A DNA stretch of 64,000 nucleotides from a bacterium BMS3Abin14. Its GTDB lineage: Bacteria; BMS3Abin14. Shown one piece after another: positions 44,401 through 52,573 of this stretch (within the stretch, counting starts at the first letter, position 1; every line of letters begins with the position of its first letter). A program made the position numbers and the translations under genes. The notes beneath the pieces were generated by a model. It did no database searches and had not been told where the DNA came from. It saw only the letters and a list, made by a program, of their open reading frames with translations. The stretch is taken from the NCBI GenBank assembly GCA_002897695.1, contig BDTG01000043.1:62001-126000 (forward strand). The letters are read 5' to 3'.

Positions 44401-44949
44401 TCAGGCGGGAACCGGCGCCCGGTGATCGGGGCCGGGTTTAATGAACGGAGCTTTCAGGTAATGGCTGTATTTGGCGGGGTCGACCCCTGCAGCCTCGATG
44501 ACCAACTCCATGATTTTCGGCAGTTTCTCCTGTACCGGCGGCGACAGCTCCATGGACATGGACACCTCGGCCGGCTCGATGCCTATGATGGTGGTACGCG
44601 GCGGATCCCGAAAAGCCCCCGTCAGGGATATGACCTCCTCGATGCTGACCTGGTGCACCGATGTCTTGTAGACGTCCGGGAAATGTCGGTAATCGTCGAT
44701 ATCGAAGCGATATATGGAAGCAGGCGCACCGCCGCCTTTAACACAATCGACGACGATGAGCCTGTCGGTTTCAAGAATGAGGTTGAAAAGACCAAAGCCG
44801 TCAGTGCCCCCCTCAACGACATCGATGTAATCGGGGAATGGACACTCCATGAGGTTCACAGCAACATGAACGCCAACCCCCTCGTCCCGCAGGAGGAGGT
44901 TTCCGACCCCGAGGATCATTGTTTTTGCCTGGCTATCTGTTCCTTCCAT
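44401..44949 (-). CDS. hyaD: Hydrogenase maturation endopeptidase
   Basis: A 182-residue nickel-dependent protease that trims the C-terminal tail of the large subunit after nickel insertion. It shows ILGVGNLLLRDEGVGVHVA with the metal-binding Glu, DVVEGGTDGFGLFNLI with the Asp, and the His-bearing TSVHQVSIEEVISL. Its likely target is the DPCLACAVH tail of the large subunit encoded about 0.7 kb upstream. Confidence 0.92.
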   Translation of the reverse strand: MEGTDSQAKTMILGVGNLLLRDEGVGVHVAVNLMECPFPDYIDVVEGGTDGFGLFNLILETDRLIVVDCVKGGGAPASIYRFDIDDYRHFPDVYKTSVHQVSIEEVISLTGAFRDPPRTTIIGIEPAEVSMSMELSPPVQEKLPKIMELVIEAAGVDPAKYSHYLKAPFIKPGPDHRAPVPA

Positions 44950-44985
44950 CTCTTTTCCGGTTGGCCGCCATCCCGGACCGGGATG

Positions 44986-45606
44986 TCAGACGGCCTCCCC
45001 GGGCTGCGGTGATTCCTCCGTTTCTATTCCCAGGAACATGAGCTTGAACGATCTGAAATCCTCGAACAGCACCAGGTAGATATGGACCATCGTGGTGACT
45101 ATAAAAACCCACATGGTCAGGTAGTGGATCATGTGCACGTTGGCAAGTCCGCCCATGGCGGCCACCAGGGAAGCCCAGCCGGGATCCATGTTCCAGAGCA
45201 TCGCGAAACCGGTAATCGCCTGAAAAAGCAGGAGCAGGAACCAGAATGCATAGGTGGATTTCTGGAGTGTATTGTATTTTGCCGTAACCGGCCGGGTCCT
45301 TCTCGTGAACGTGTAGTAGGCGAGCATGGGAAAAAACTTGCCCCGGTTTTCTTTCTCGGGCAGAAAGTTCCCAATATCCCCGGGAGCGCCGAAAATGGAC
45401 CAGTAGAAACGGGTCACAAGGTTCAGGATTATGACGAAACCGGCATAGTTGTGAATAAGCCTGGCCGTGTGCATGCTGAGCCCGAAGAGGCTGAAGTTGG
45501 GCTTGTGAAGGAAAAAGCCCGTGGCGACGAGGGTTATAATGGACAGGAGGTGTACCAGGTGCATGGCCCTCGCGGGAACGGGATGATCAGCTTTAGTCGC
45601 AGCCAT
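44986..45606 (-). CDS. hyaC: Ni/Fe-hydrogenase b-type cytochrome subunit
   Basis: A 206-residue membrane protein with four main helices that anchors the hydrogenase and carries electrons through haem b to the quinone pool. Possible haem-ligand His are in MHLVHLLSII, LFGLSMHTARLIHNYAGF and HMIHYLTMWVF. Length and layout match HyaC/HydC. It starts 15 bp after the large subunit gene. Confidence 0.92.
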   Translation of the reverse strand: MAATKADHPVPARAMHLVHLLSIITLVATGFFLHKPNFSLFGLSMHTARLIHNYAGFVIILNLVTRFYWSIFGAPGDIGNFLPEKENRGKFFPMLAYYTFTRRTRPVTAKYNTLQKSTYAFWFLLLLFQAITGFAMLWNMDPGWASLVAAMGGLANVHMIHYLTMWVFIVTTMVHIYLVLFEDFRSFKLMFLGIETEESPQPGEAV

Positions 45607-45621
45607 CGTTGTGCCCCCTTT

Positions 45622-47181
45622 CTACTCTACCTGGAACTTCAGGATCTCGTTGGTCCTCGGGTGGATGACATGAACGGCGCACGCGAGGCATGGATCGAAG
45701 GACCGTATCACCCGAACGATGTTGATGGGGTTCTCGGGGTCGGGTATGGGAACCCCGATGAGGGATTCCTCGTATTGCCCCCGTTGTCCCTTCTCGTCCC
45801 TGGGCGAAGCGTTCCAGGTGGAGGGGACCACCGCCTGGTAGTTTGCGATCTTCCTGTCCTTGATCCTTATCCAGTGTCCCAACGCCCCACGGGGAGCCTC
45901 GTAAAAACCGGCGCCTTCCGCCGTTACGGGCGGTTCGTAATGTGCCGAATCGTGGATCTTAAAGCCCGGTTTGCCGGCAAGATCGATAAGCTGCCCAAGC
46001 CAGACCTGCATCCTGTCGGCCATCATGACCGTCTCAAGCATCCTGGCGGCATGTCTCGCCACGGCTCCGGGTTTAACCCCATGGTCGGTGATAAGGCCCA
46101 TAAGATTAGGCTCTTTCATGATGAGCATGCGGGCAAGAGGACCGACCTCCATGGGCATATTTTCATACCTGGGAGCCTTTACAAAGCTGTAGGCGTCCTT
46201 TTTATCCAGGTCGAAGATCTGCTCGCCGTCGAAAGGATGGACAGGCTCCTTTGGTTTATACCAGGCGTGCTTGACGGATTCTGTTATCAACTTCTGGTCG
46301 AACTTTTCCACGTTGCCCAGGTTCCCGTTCTTGATAACGCCGGGCTTGAAAAAAAGTTCCTCGCCGGTGGAATCCTCGGGGAACGCTCCGTAAGACAGGT
46401 AGTTTAGATGCCCGCCCCCTATCCCGGCCTGGGCCAGGGGGAGAAGCGGCCCCGTGCCGAACAGAAGAACGTCCTTCATATACACGTTTTTCACGAACGC
46501 GGTGACCTCTTCGAGCATGGTCTTGAATTTGATGATCAGATCTGCGTCCGGCAGCTGTGTGATGCCTCCCACAATAATGCTCTGGTAATGAGGCGCCCGG
46601 CCTCCGAAGATGGCGCCCATATTCTTTGCAACCACCTGGATTTTCAGCGCATCAAGGTAGTGTTTTACGGCCATTGTTACGATTTCCGGATCATTGACGG
46701 AGAACTGGTCGGGTTTATATCTGGGAGTGAGGGGATAAGTGTCCCCTCTTTTGACCAGGCCGACAATTTTGTCCTTGACCGCCAGGAGTTCCTTGTCCGA
46801 GCCCTTGTAGGCAGCCACGGCCATGATATCCAGGTAGTCGAGGGCGCTCAGCTGGTAGAACTGGATAATATGGTCATACAGGTACTCGGCGCCCATGACG
46901 AGGTTCCGGAGGATACGTCCTCCATCGGGCACCTCGGCCCCGAAGGCATCGTCCAGGGCCGCAACTGAGGCCATGGTGTGGACTGAAAAACAGACACCGC
47001 AAAAACGGCTTGTCACGTAGCTCGCGTCCCTGGGATCCTTTCCGGTGAGGAGGGCCTCAAAACCGCGAGCCATGGTTCCGCTGCTCCATGCATTTTTGAT
47101 CTTTCCGTTCTCGACCTCGACCTCGATCTTCAGGTGTCCTTCAATCCGCGTAACGGGGTCAACCGTGATTCTCTGGCCCAT
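45622..47181 (-). CDS. hyaB: [NiFe] uptake hydrogenase large subunit
   Basis: A 519-residue catalytic subunit. The N-terminal nickel motif is RFCGVCFSVH (RxCGxCxxxH), and the C-terminal one is DPCLACAVH, which gives all four Cys ligands. A 15-residue tail after that His (VIHPRTNEI and on) would be cut by HyaD. Other family blocks include TVDPVTRIEGHLKIE at the N-terminus. The ATG overlaps the small subunit stop by 1 bp (TGATG). With its Tat-exported partner and cytochrome b it looks like a membrane-bound uptake enzyme of group 1. Confidence 0.96.
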   Translation of the reverse strand: MGQRITVDPVTRIEGHLKIEVEVENGKIKNAWSSGTMARGFEALLTGKDPRDASYVTSRFCGVCFSVHTMASVAALDDAFGAEVPDGGRILRNLVMGAEYLYDHIIQFYQLSALDYLDIMAVAAYKGSDKELLAVKDKIVGLVKRGDTYPLTPRYKPDQFSVNDPEIVTMAVKHYLDALKIQVVAKNMGAIFGGRAPHYQSIIVGGITQLPDADLIIKFKTMLEEVTAFVKNVYMKDVLLFGTGPLLPLAQAGIGGGHLNYLSYGAFPEDSTGEELFFKPGVIKNGNLGNVEKFDQKLITESVKHAWYKPKEPVHPFDGEQIFDLDKKDAYSFVKAPRYENMPMEVGPLARMLIMKEPNLMGLITDHGVKPGAVARHAARMLETVMMADRMQVWLGQLIDLAGKPGFKIHDSAHYEPPVTAEGAGFYEAPRGALGHWIRIKDRKIANYQAVVPSTWNASPRDEKGQRGQYEESLIGVPIPDPENPINIVRVIRSFDPCLACAVHVIHPRTNEILKFQVE

Positions 47182-48239
47182 CAGTTCTCACCTCCCTCTT
47201 CCTTCGGCCCGCCCTTTCCGAGCCTCCCTGTCGCGGCCTGACCGATAAAGTGCCCAGCCAGACCCGCCGCAACGACGCCTCCCATCACCGCACCCACGGT
47301 CTCGATCCTGAGTCCGGCGATCTCCTTCGTCTTGACATAAAGGGGAGCCATGCCGGCGTAGAACTCGGGTTCGGCGCACCCCTGACATGGGGCGCTGGAC
47401 CCGATGCACCAGTTCAGCCCATCGTTCCATCGGCGTTTGGGACAGTCCGAATGGGTGAACGGCCCCTTGCAGCCCTGAAGGTACATACACCAGTTTCTCT
47501 GGGAAGGCTCGTTCCAGTCGGTAAGAAACTCGCCATTTTCAAAGTGGCCCCGTCTCTCACAGTTGTCATGTATAAGCTTGTCGAAGAACATGATGGGCCT
47601 GCCAAGATGGTCCATGGGAGGAGGCTTGTTGTAAAGGAGATAATATACAATTGTCCCTACAAGGTGGTCCGGATGAACCGGGCAGAGGGGAACGTTTATG
47701 AGGGGTTTTTTGGGAACGAGGCCCTTGTCCATGGCAGCGCCAATGCCCATGCCTTTTGACGGAGTGTTCCCCGGGATCCCGCCATAGGTGGCGCACGCTC
47801 CGATGGCGATCACGGCGGCGGCGCCGGCCGCAGCTTCGCTGACGCTCTTGACGAATGGCTCGCCGGCCACCTTGCAGAACCGCTCGTCGGCTCCGGGAAT
47901 GGACCCTTCAACGATGAGGACATACCCTCCTTCCTCGATGGTCTTTTTTCGAGCCTCTTCAGCCTGATAACCTGAGGCCGCCATTATCGTCTCGTGATAC
48001 CTGAGCGAGATGGTATCAAGGATGATCTCGGCCGTTCCAGGGCGGTTAGAATTGATGAAGGAGATGGTACACCCGGCGCAGTCCTGGCCCTCCAGCCAGA
48101 TCACGGGAGGCTTTTTGGCGGCGGCCTCCATGGCCCTTGCGACCCTGGGTACCGCAGCCTCGGAAAGGCCCAGCAGCGCCGCCGTGCCGGCACAGAACTT
48201 GAGAAAATCGCGTCTGTCTACATTACCGAATAATGTCAT
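47181..48239 (-). CDS. hyaA: [NiFe] uptake hydrogenase small subunit, Tat-exported
   Basis: A 352-residue Fe-S subunit. The twin-arginine signal is DRRDFLKF, then a hydrophobic stretch ending at ARA. Proximal cluster Cys are in EGQDCAGCTISF, GACATYGG and LCPVHPDH. Distal and medial ligands are in HDNCERRGHF, CMYLQGCKG and NWCIGSSAPCQGCAEPEF. A C-terminal helix (VGAVMGGVVAAGLAGHFIG) anchors it. The ATG at 48239 has GGGGAG 9 bp upstream and gives a normal Tat leader; the frame continues 20 codons upstream without need. Confidence 0.95.
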   Translation of the reverse strand: MTLFGNVDRRDFLKFCAGTAALLGLSEAAVPRVARAMEAAAKKPPVIWLEGQDCAGCTISFINSNRPGTAEIILDTISLRYHETIMAASGYQAEEARKKTIEEGGYVLIVEGSIPGADERFCKVAGEPFVKSVSEAAAGAAAVIAIGACATYGGIPGNTPSKGMGIGAAMDKGLVPKKPLINVPLCPVHPDHLVGTIVYYLLYNKPPPMDHLGRPIMFFDKLIHDNCERRGHFENGEFLTDWNEPSQRNWCMYLQGCKGPFTHSDCPKRRWNDGLNWCIGSSAPCQGCAEPEFYAGMAPLYVKTKEIAGLRIETVGAVMGGVVAAGLAGHFIGQAATGRLGKGGPKEEGGEN

Positions 48240-48556
48240 CGAATCGACTCCCCTTTCTATAACAAGTAGTACTCTACCCGGTACCCTGTCGATTTGCACT
48301 TCCGATCAACATGTTTTCGAAAGCCAGACGGATAAATGAGGGCGGTTTTGCAGGTACTCACTATCTCTCCCATGGCGAGAGTATACACTTACCAGATGTG
48401 AAGTCAATACCTGCAGGTGTCATAACATGTTGAAGATATTGCACAAATTACATTGATTTAGTCGACAAAATGCTGTTTCTTTTTGACTGAAGTCTGTGAT
48501 CAACCGGAATTCAACTGGGGGGGCATACAATACAAATTAACGGATTATTGAAATAT
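48240..48556 (-). other. Upstream regulatory gap of the hydrogenase operon
   Basis: The 317-bp gap holds no gene. It contains a sigma70-type promoter (see 48380-48407), a perfect palindrome ACCTGCAGGT (48409-48418) just upstream of it, an imperfect CTCTCCCATGGCGAGAG dyad covering the predicted start site, and two AACATGTT palindromes (48308-48315 and 48424-48431) placed on either side. These are candidate sites for control of hydrogenase expression. No sigma54 signature is seen. Confidence 0.5.
48380..48407 (-). promoter_or_regulatory. Sigma70-type promoter of the hydrogenase operon
   Basis: On the minus strand TTGACT (48407-48402, 5/6) and TATACT (48385-48380, 5/6) lie 16 bases apart. The predicted start near 48373 is 134 bp before the small subunit ATG, giving a long leader. 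Confidence 0.6.
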
Positions 48557-49282
48557 TCAGTCGTACAGGGCCTTGATTTCGGCAGGGGCCAGTTTGCGGA
48601 AGGTTCCGGGCTTCATGCGCCTGGTCACCTGGATGGGACCAATGGCGATACGCATGATGCTGAGGACCGGATGGTCCACGGCGGCGGCCATCCGCTTGAT
48701 CTGGTTCCTCCTCCCCTCCAGCAAGGTCATCCTGATCCATGAGTTTTTTCTGGACCTTTCGGATTCCACGAGGGTTATCATCGCAGGAAGGGTCCGGCCG
48801 TCATCCAGTTCCACGCCGTCTCTGAGACGCTTAATTGATCGGGGACCGATTTTACCCTTCAGCTTTACCATGTAGGTCTTGGAAATGTGGTGTTTAGGAT
48901 GTGTCAGATGCAGCGTGAGGTCGCCGTCGTTTGTAAGGATGATAAGCCCTTCGGCGTCGTAATCCAGACGCCCTGCGCTGTGGAGGCCCTCCCGGAGGTC
49001 CTCGGGAAGGAGGTCGAAAACCGTCCTGCGTCCTTCCGGATCGTGCCTGGTGCAGATTACGTTTTCAGGCTTGTACACCAGGTAGGTTCTCTTCTTCCTG
49101 GGCCCCTGCAGGGAAATGCCGTCAATTACGATGGAATCGGACCGTGGATCGACCATGACCCCCATGGTAGTAACGGTCTCACCGTTGACCGCTACCCTGC
49201 CCTCGGCGATCATTTTCTCCGCCGCGCGGCGGGAAGCAACTCCCGCATCGGCTATGGCCTTGTGAAGACGTATCTTTCCCAC
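48557..49282 (-). CDS. rluB: Large-subunit rRNA pseudouridine synthase, RluB/RsuA family
   Basis: A 241-residue enzyme with an N-terminal S4 RNA-binding domain (IRLHKAIADAGVASRRAAEKMI) and the RsuA-type catalytic core. The catalytic Asp is in HSAGRLDYDAEGLIILTNDG. The later blocks KTYMVKLKGKI and LLEGRRNQIKRM are typical. Family specificity between RluB, RluE, RluF and RsuA cannot be set with certainty. The scpA-scpB neighbours favour RluB. It ends the long minus-strand housekeeping block. Confidence 0.92.
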   Translation of the reverse strand: MGKIRLHKAIADAGVASRRAAEKMIAEGRVAVNGETVTTMGVMVDPRSDSIVIDGISLQGPRKKRTYLVYKPENVICTRHDPEGRRTVFDLLPEDLREGLHSAGRLDYDAEGLIILTNDGDLTLHLTHPKHHISKTYMVKLKGKIGPRSIKRLRDGVELDDGRTLPAMITLVESERSRKNSWIRMTLLEGRRNQIKRMAAAVDHPVLSIMRIAIGPIQVTRRMKPGTFRKLAPAEIKALYD

Positions 49283-49302
49283 GTTGAACCTCTATTCCAT
49301 TT

Positions 49303-49890
49303 TCAACCGGAACCTGGAGTCGGCAACCCGGACCCCGGACTCGATTCCCCCTCGGGTGGACCTATTTCTCCGAGATCCGCGATCTCCTCTAAACTGGGCA
49401 GTGATTCGATGTCCCTGAGTTCAAAGTACTCCAGGAAATCCCTCGTCGTCCCGAAGAGCATGGGCCGGCCGGGAGATTCCTTTCTTCCGAGAATACGGAT
49501 CATCCCCTGGACAAGAAGGGTCTTCATTACCGCTCCCGAGTCAACCCCGCGGATGTTTTCGATCTCCGATCGCGTCACAGGCTGTCTGTACGCCACAATG
49601 GCAAGAGCCTCGAGGCTCGATCTGGAAAGGCGCCTCCTCGGCCGGGACCGATACATCGCGCTTATCTGCTCGGAAAATTCAGGTCTCGTTCGTATCTGAA
49701 ATCCTCCGGCGACCTCTTTCAGGGCAATTCCCCTGTCCTCGGCATCGAACTCCCCGGCAAGGGCCACGAGCGTCTCCCGGACGGTCTCGCCGCTGAGCCC
49801 CGTAATTTCCTGAAGGATATCCGCTGTGACTGGTTTGGATGATGCGAACAGCAGGGCTTCTATGAGGGCTTTTCCGCTTTTTTCCATCAT
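49303..49890 (-). CDS. scpB: Segregation and condensation protein B
   Basis: A 195-residue winged-helix kleisin-associated protein that forms the bacterial condensin with ScpA and SMC. It shows IEALLFASSKPVTADILQEI, RTRPEFSEQISAMY, LSRSSLEALAIVAYRQPVTRSEIENIRGV and FGTTRDFLEYFELRDIESLPSL. Its start overlaps the scpA stop by 4 bp, so the two are made together. Confidence 0.95.
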   Translation of the reverse strand: MMEKSGKALIEALLFASSKPVTADILQEITGLSGETVRETLVALAGEFDAEDRGIALKEVAGGFQIRTRPEFSEQISAMYRSRPRRRLSRSSLEALAIVAYRQPVTRSEIENIRGVDSGAVMKTLLVQGMIRILGRKESPGRPMLFGTTRDFLEYFELRDIESLPSLEEIADLGEIGPPEGESSPGSGLPTPGSG

Positions 49891-50687
49891 TGACCCGCTT
49901 TCTCCTGCTTTTCCGGCCCTGAACCGGCATCACCCTGGACCCTGATCAATCTGAGCGGGGCATCATGATCCTTCTGTACCGCCTGCAGCCGGCCCTTCTT
50001 GATGAGTTCCAGAATCGCCAGGAATATGGTGACGATCCTCCTCCGGCCTGAACCAGCTTCAAAAAGCTCCGCAAACCTCACGCTGCCACTGTTGGAGAGG
50101 AGGGCCTCAATATGTTCTATGCCGTCATCGACGGTGAATCCCTCCCTGGTAACCTCGTGGGGTCTCCTCCTGTCGGCCTCGGCGAGGATCCTGTTGAAAG
50201 CATCCATGAGTTGAAACATGTTAGCCTCGATGAACCTTTCCTCGCCTTTGACAGGGAGCTTTTCCTCGGGTCTCGAAAAAACGTCCCGGCCCAGAAACGG
50301 GCGTGTCGAAAACTCCTCCGCCGCCCTCTTGTACTTCTGGTACTCAATGAGCCTCTGGACCAGTTCTTCCCTGGGGTCCTTCTCCTCTTCCTCCTCACCA
50401 TCCTCCGCATCAAAGGGCAGAAGCATACGGGATTTCAGGTGAATAAGGGTGGACGCCATGACGAGGAACTCACTGGCAACGTCAAGATCAAGCTCCCTCA
50501 TGAGGTCCAGATACTCGACATATTGGCTGGTGAGCCGGGCGATGGGGATGTCGTAGATATCCACCTCGTTTTTCTTGATGAGGTGCAAAAGCAGATCCAG
50601 GGGCCCCTGAAAGTTGTCAAGTTCAACCCGATAATCGCCCAGTGTGGTATTTTCTCCGTTTTCGGGAGACCTGTCGGATGAAGCCAT
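49887..50687 (-). CDS. scpA: Segregation and condensation protein A
   Basis: A 266-residue kleisin that closes the SMC ring in chromosome segregation. It begins with the family block VELDNFQGPLDLLLHLIKKNEVDIYDIPIA and has a charged Asp/Glu-rich middle (EDGEEEEEKDPRE), then a C-terminal winged helix with RRIVTIFLAILELIKKGRL. It overlaps scpB by 4 bp and starts 3 bp after trpS ends. Confidence 0.95.
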   Translation of the reverse strand: MASSDRSPENGENTTLGDYRVELDNFQGPLDLLLHLIKKNEVDIYDIPIARLTSQYVEYLDLMRELDLDVASEFLVMASTLIHLKSRMLLPFDAEDGEEEEEKDPREELVQRLIEYQKYKRAAEEFSTRPFLGRDVFSRPEEKLPVKGEERFIEANMFQLMDAFNRILAEADRRRPHEVTREGFTVDDGIEHIEALLSNSGSVRFAELFEAGSGRRRIVTIFLAILELIKKGRLQAVQKDHDAPLRLIRVQGDAGSGPEKQEKAGQ

Positions 50688-50690
50688 GGG

Positions 50691-51710
50691 TTATCCCCCC
50701 AGTCTCCCCGTGGAAAGAGGATAAAGCTGGACTGCCCTTCTGACGACGTCCATAGTCCTCTCGCACTCCGCTTTGGCCCTCTTGTTTCCATGGGCAAGGA
50801 TTTCCCCGACCAGACCGGGTTTGTTTTCGTAAACAACTCTTCTCTCACGAATCGGCCCGAGGGCCTTCTCCATCTCTTTGTAAAGGATCTTTTTACAATC
50901 GATGCACCCGATGGAGGCTATGCGACACCCCTCAGCGGCCTCATTCCTCCGTTCCTCCGGGGTGAAGAAGCCGTGAAGCTCGAACACCGGGCATTTTCCC
51001 GGGTCGCCGGGATCGGTTCTTCTGACCCTCGCCGGGTCCGTGACCATGGGACGGAGTTTTTCCCATACCTCTTCGGCCGTGTCCTTCAGGAAGATGGCAT
51101 TGCCATAGCTCTTGCTCATCTTCCTTCCATCTGTTCCGGGGACCTTGGGAGCCTCTGTCAGCAGGTGCATGGGTTCCGGAAATATCTCCTTGCCGACGGA
51201 GCCATACATATTGTTGAAGCGCCTGACAATCTCCCGCGACAGTTCAAGGTGCGGAAGCTGATCGATGCCCACGGGCACGAAGTCGGCTCTGTAGATTATG
51301 ATGTCGGCCGTCTGAAGGAGTGGGTATCCCAGAAAACCGAAGGTGGAGAGGTCCTTGTGGGAGAGCTGCTGCCGGACCTCCTTGTAGGAGGGAACTCTCT
51401 CGAGCCACGAAAGGGGCGTTATCATGGAGAGGAGGACGAAAAGCTCCGCGTGCTCAAGGATGGCGGACTGGAGAAAAAGGGTTGACCGCTCCGGATCGAG
51501 CCCGACACTGAGCCAATCCATGACGATGTCTCCTGTGTAGTTCTCGAGGGAGGCAGGGTCATCGTACATGGTGGAAAGAGCATGCCAGTCGGCGACGAAG
51601 TAGAAGCACTCGTACTTATCCTGGAGGTCGATCCAGTTGCTCAGCGCTCCGAGATAATGCCCTATGTGAAGCGGTCCAGTGGGCCGCATGCCGGAAAGGA
51701 CCCGTTTCAT
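50691..51710 (-). CDS. trpS: Tryptophan-tRNA ligase
   Basis: A 339-residue class I synthetase. The HIGH motif is at residues 15-18 (TGPLHIGHYLG) and the KMSKS loop is GRKMSKSYGNAIFL. The tail CIDCKKILYKEMEKALGPIRERR matches a common form of TrpS. It is followed by scpA with a 3-bp gap. Confidence 0.96.
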   Translation of the reverse strand: MKRVLSGMRPTGPLHIGHYLGALSNWIDLQDKYECFYFVADWHALSTMYDDPASLENYTGDIVMDWLSVGLDPERSTLFLQSAILEHAELFVLLSMITPLSWLERVPSYKEVRQQLSHKDLSTFGFLGYPLLQTADIIIYRADFVPVGIDQLPHLELSREIVRRFNNMYGSVGKEIFPEPMHLLTEAPKVPGTDGRKMSKSYGNAIFLKDTAEEVWEKLRPMVTDPARVRRTDPGDPGKCPVFELHGFFTPEERRNEAAEGCRIASIGCIDCKKILYKEMEKALGPIRERRVVYENKPGLVGEILAHGNKRAKAECERTMDVVRRAVQLYPLSTGRLGG

Positions 51711-51724
51711 TCAATGACCTCCAT

Positions 51725-52390
51725 TCAGATTCCGAACATGGCTCTGATTATCATGTAGATCACGCGATAGAAAGGAACGATGATCGCATTGAGCACTCCC
51801 GTAAAGAGAAGCGCCAGGAGGATGATCCACCCGTACCGCGCCATACGCGAATAGGCCATGGCCTGCTTGGCAGGGAGAAGGCCCTCCAGTATGTGACTCC
51901 CGTCCAGCGGGTGGATAGGAAGAAGGTTGAACACCCCGAGGTAGATGGATATCTGGATCCCTACAACCAACATGGTGGCCAGGGGTTCTAAAATGGCAGA
52001 GTTCCTGATGGCGTTGGCCCCCGGGAACCAGAGCAGAATCCGGAATATAAGCGCGAACCCCATGGCAAGGAGCAGGTTGCTCGCGGGGCCGGCAAGGGAT
52101 ACGCTCACCATGTCCTTCCTGGGAGACTTGAAATTAAAGGAGTTGACGGGTACGGGCTTGGCCCACCCGAAGATTATGCCCGTCCCGGACATGGCCAGCA
52201 TCAGGGGAAAAAGGACGGATCCGATAGGGTCGAGGTGCTTGATGGGGTTCAGGGTGATCCTCCCCATGAGTCTCGCCGTGTGATCCCCCTTGCGGTAGGC
52301 TATGTAGCCGTGGGCCACCTCGTGTACCGTTATGGCAAGGAGAAACGGCGGGAGGCTGATAATGTAGGGTAAAAGTTGTCTGGCGGTCAT
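51725..52390 (-). CDS. Site-2 protease family zinc metallopeptidase (M50)
   Basis: A 221-residue membrane protein with about five helices. The zinc motif is HEVAH (residues 24-28) in AITVHEVAHGYIAYRKGDHTA. The second ligand motif is in the late NLLPIHPLDGSHILEGLLP, the N-x2-P-x2-P-x-D-G form of compact M50B peptidases. The small FtsH-independent group has no PDZ domain, as here. Its physiological target is unknown. It sits between cca and trpS, an order often seen in Desulfobacterota. Confidence 0.9.
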   Translation of the reverse strand: MTARQLLPYIISLPPFLLAITVHEVAHGYIAYRKGDHTARLMGRITLNPIKHLDPIGSVLFPLMLAMSGTGIIFGWAKPVPVNSFNFKSPRKDMVSVSLAGPASNLLLAMGFALIFRILLWFPGANAIRNSAILEPLATMLVVGIQISIYLGVFNLLPIHPLDGSHILEGLLPAKQAMAYSRMARYGWIILLALLFTGVLNAIIVPFYRVIYMIIRAMFGI

Positions 52391-52573
52391 TTGGATGCCC
52401 TTTTGTCAGAGTGAAATCCGGGATCATGAATCATTCGGAAAAACCCATATATACGAACTTGACAGTAACGGAAAACCGGACGGCTTTTCTGATTAACACG
52501 CGGTTGGCGCGGGGTCAAGCCTTGCCTTGGGCCCAGAGATCCATTACCGGTTCGGGCCGCACGGGCACATGGT

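Noticed and set aside
45082-46407. 441-codon + strand open frame
   Set aside because: Antisense to the cytochrome b and hydrogenase large subunit genes, with no recognisable domain.
48240-48556. Sigma54 promoter for the hydrogenase operon
   Set aside because: No TGGCAC-N5-TTGC signature was found on the minus strand. A sigma70-type pair fits better.
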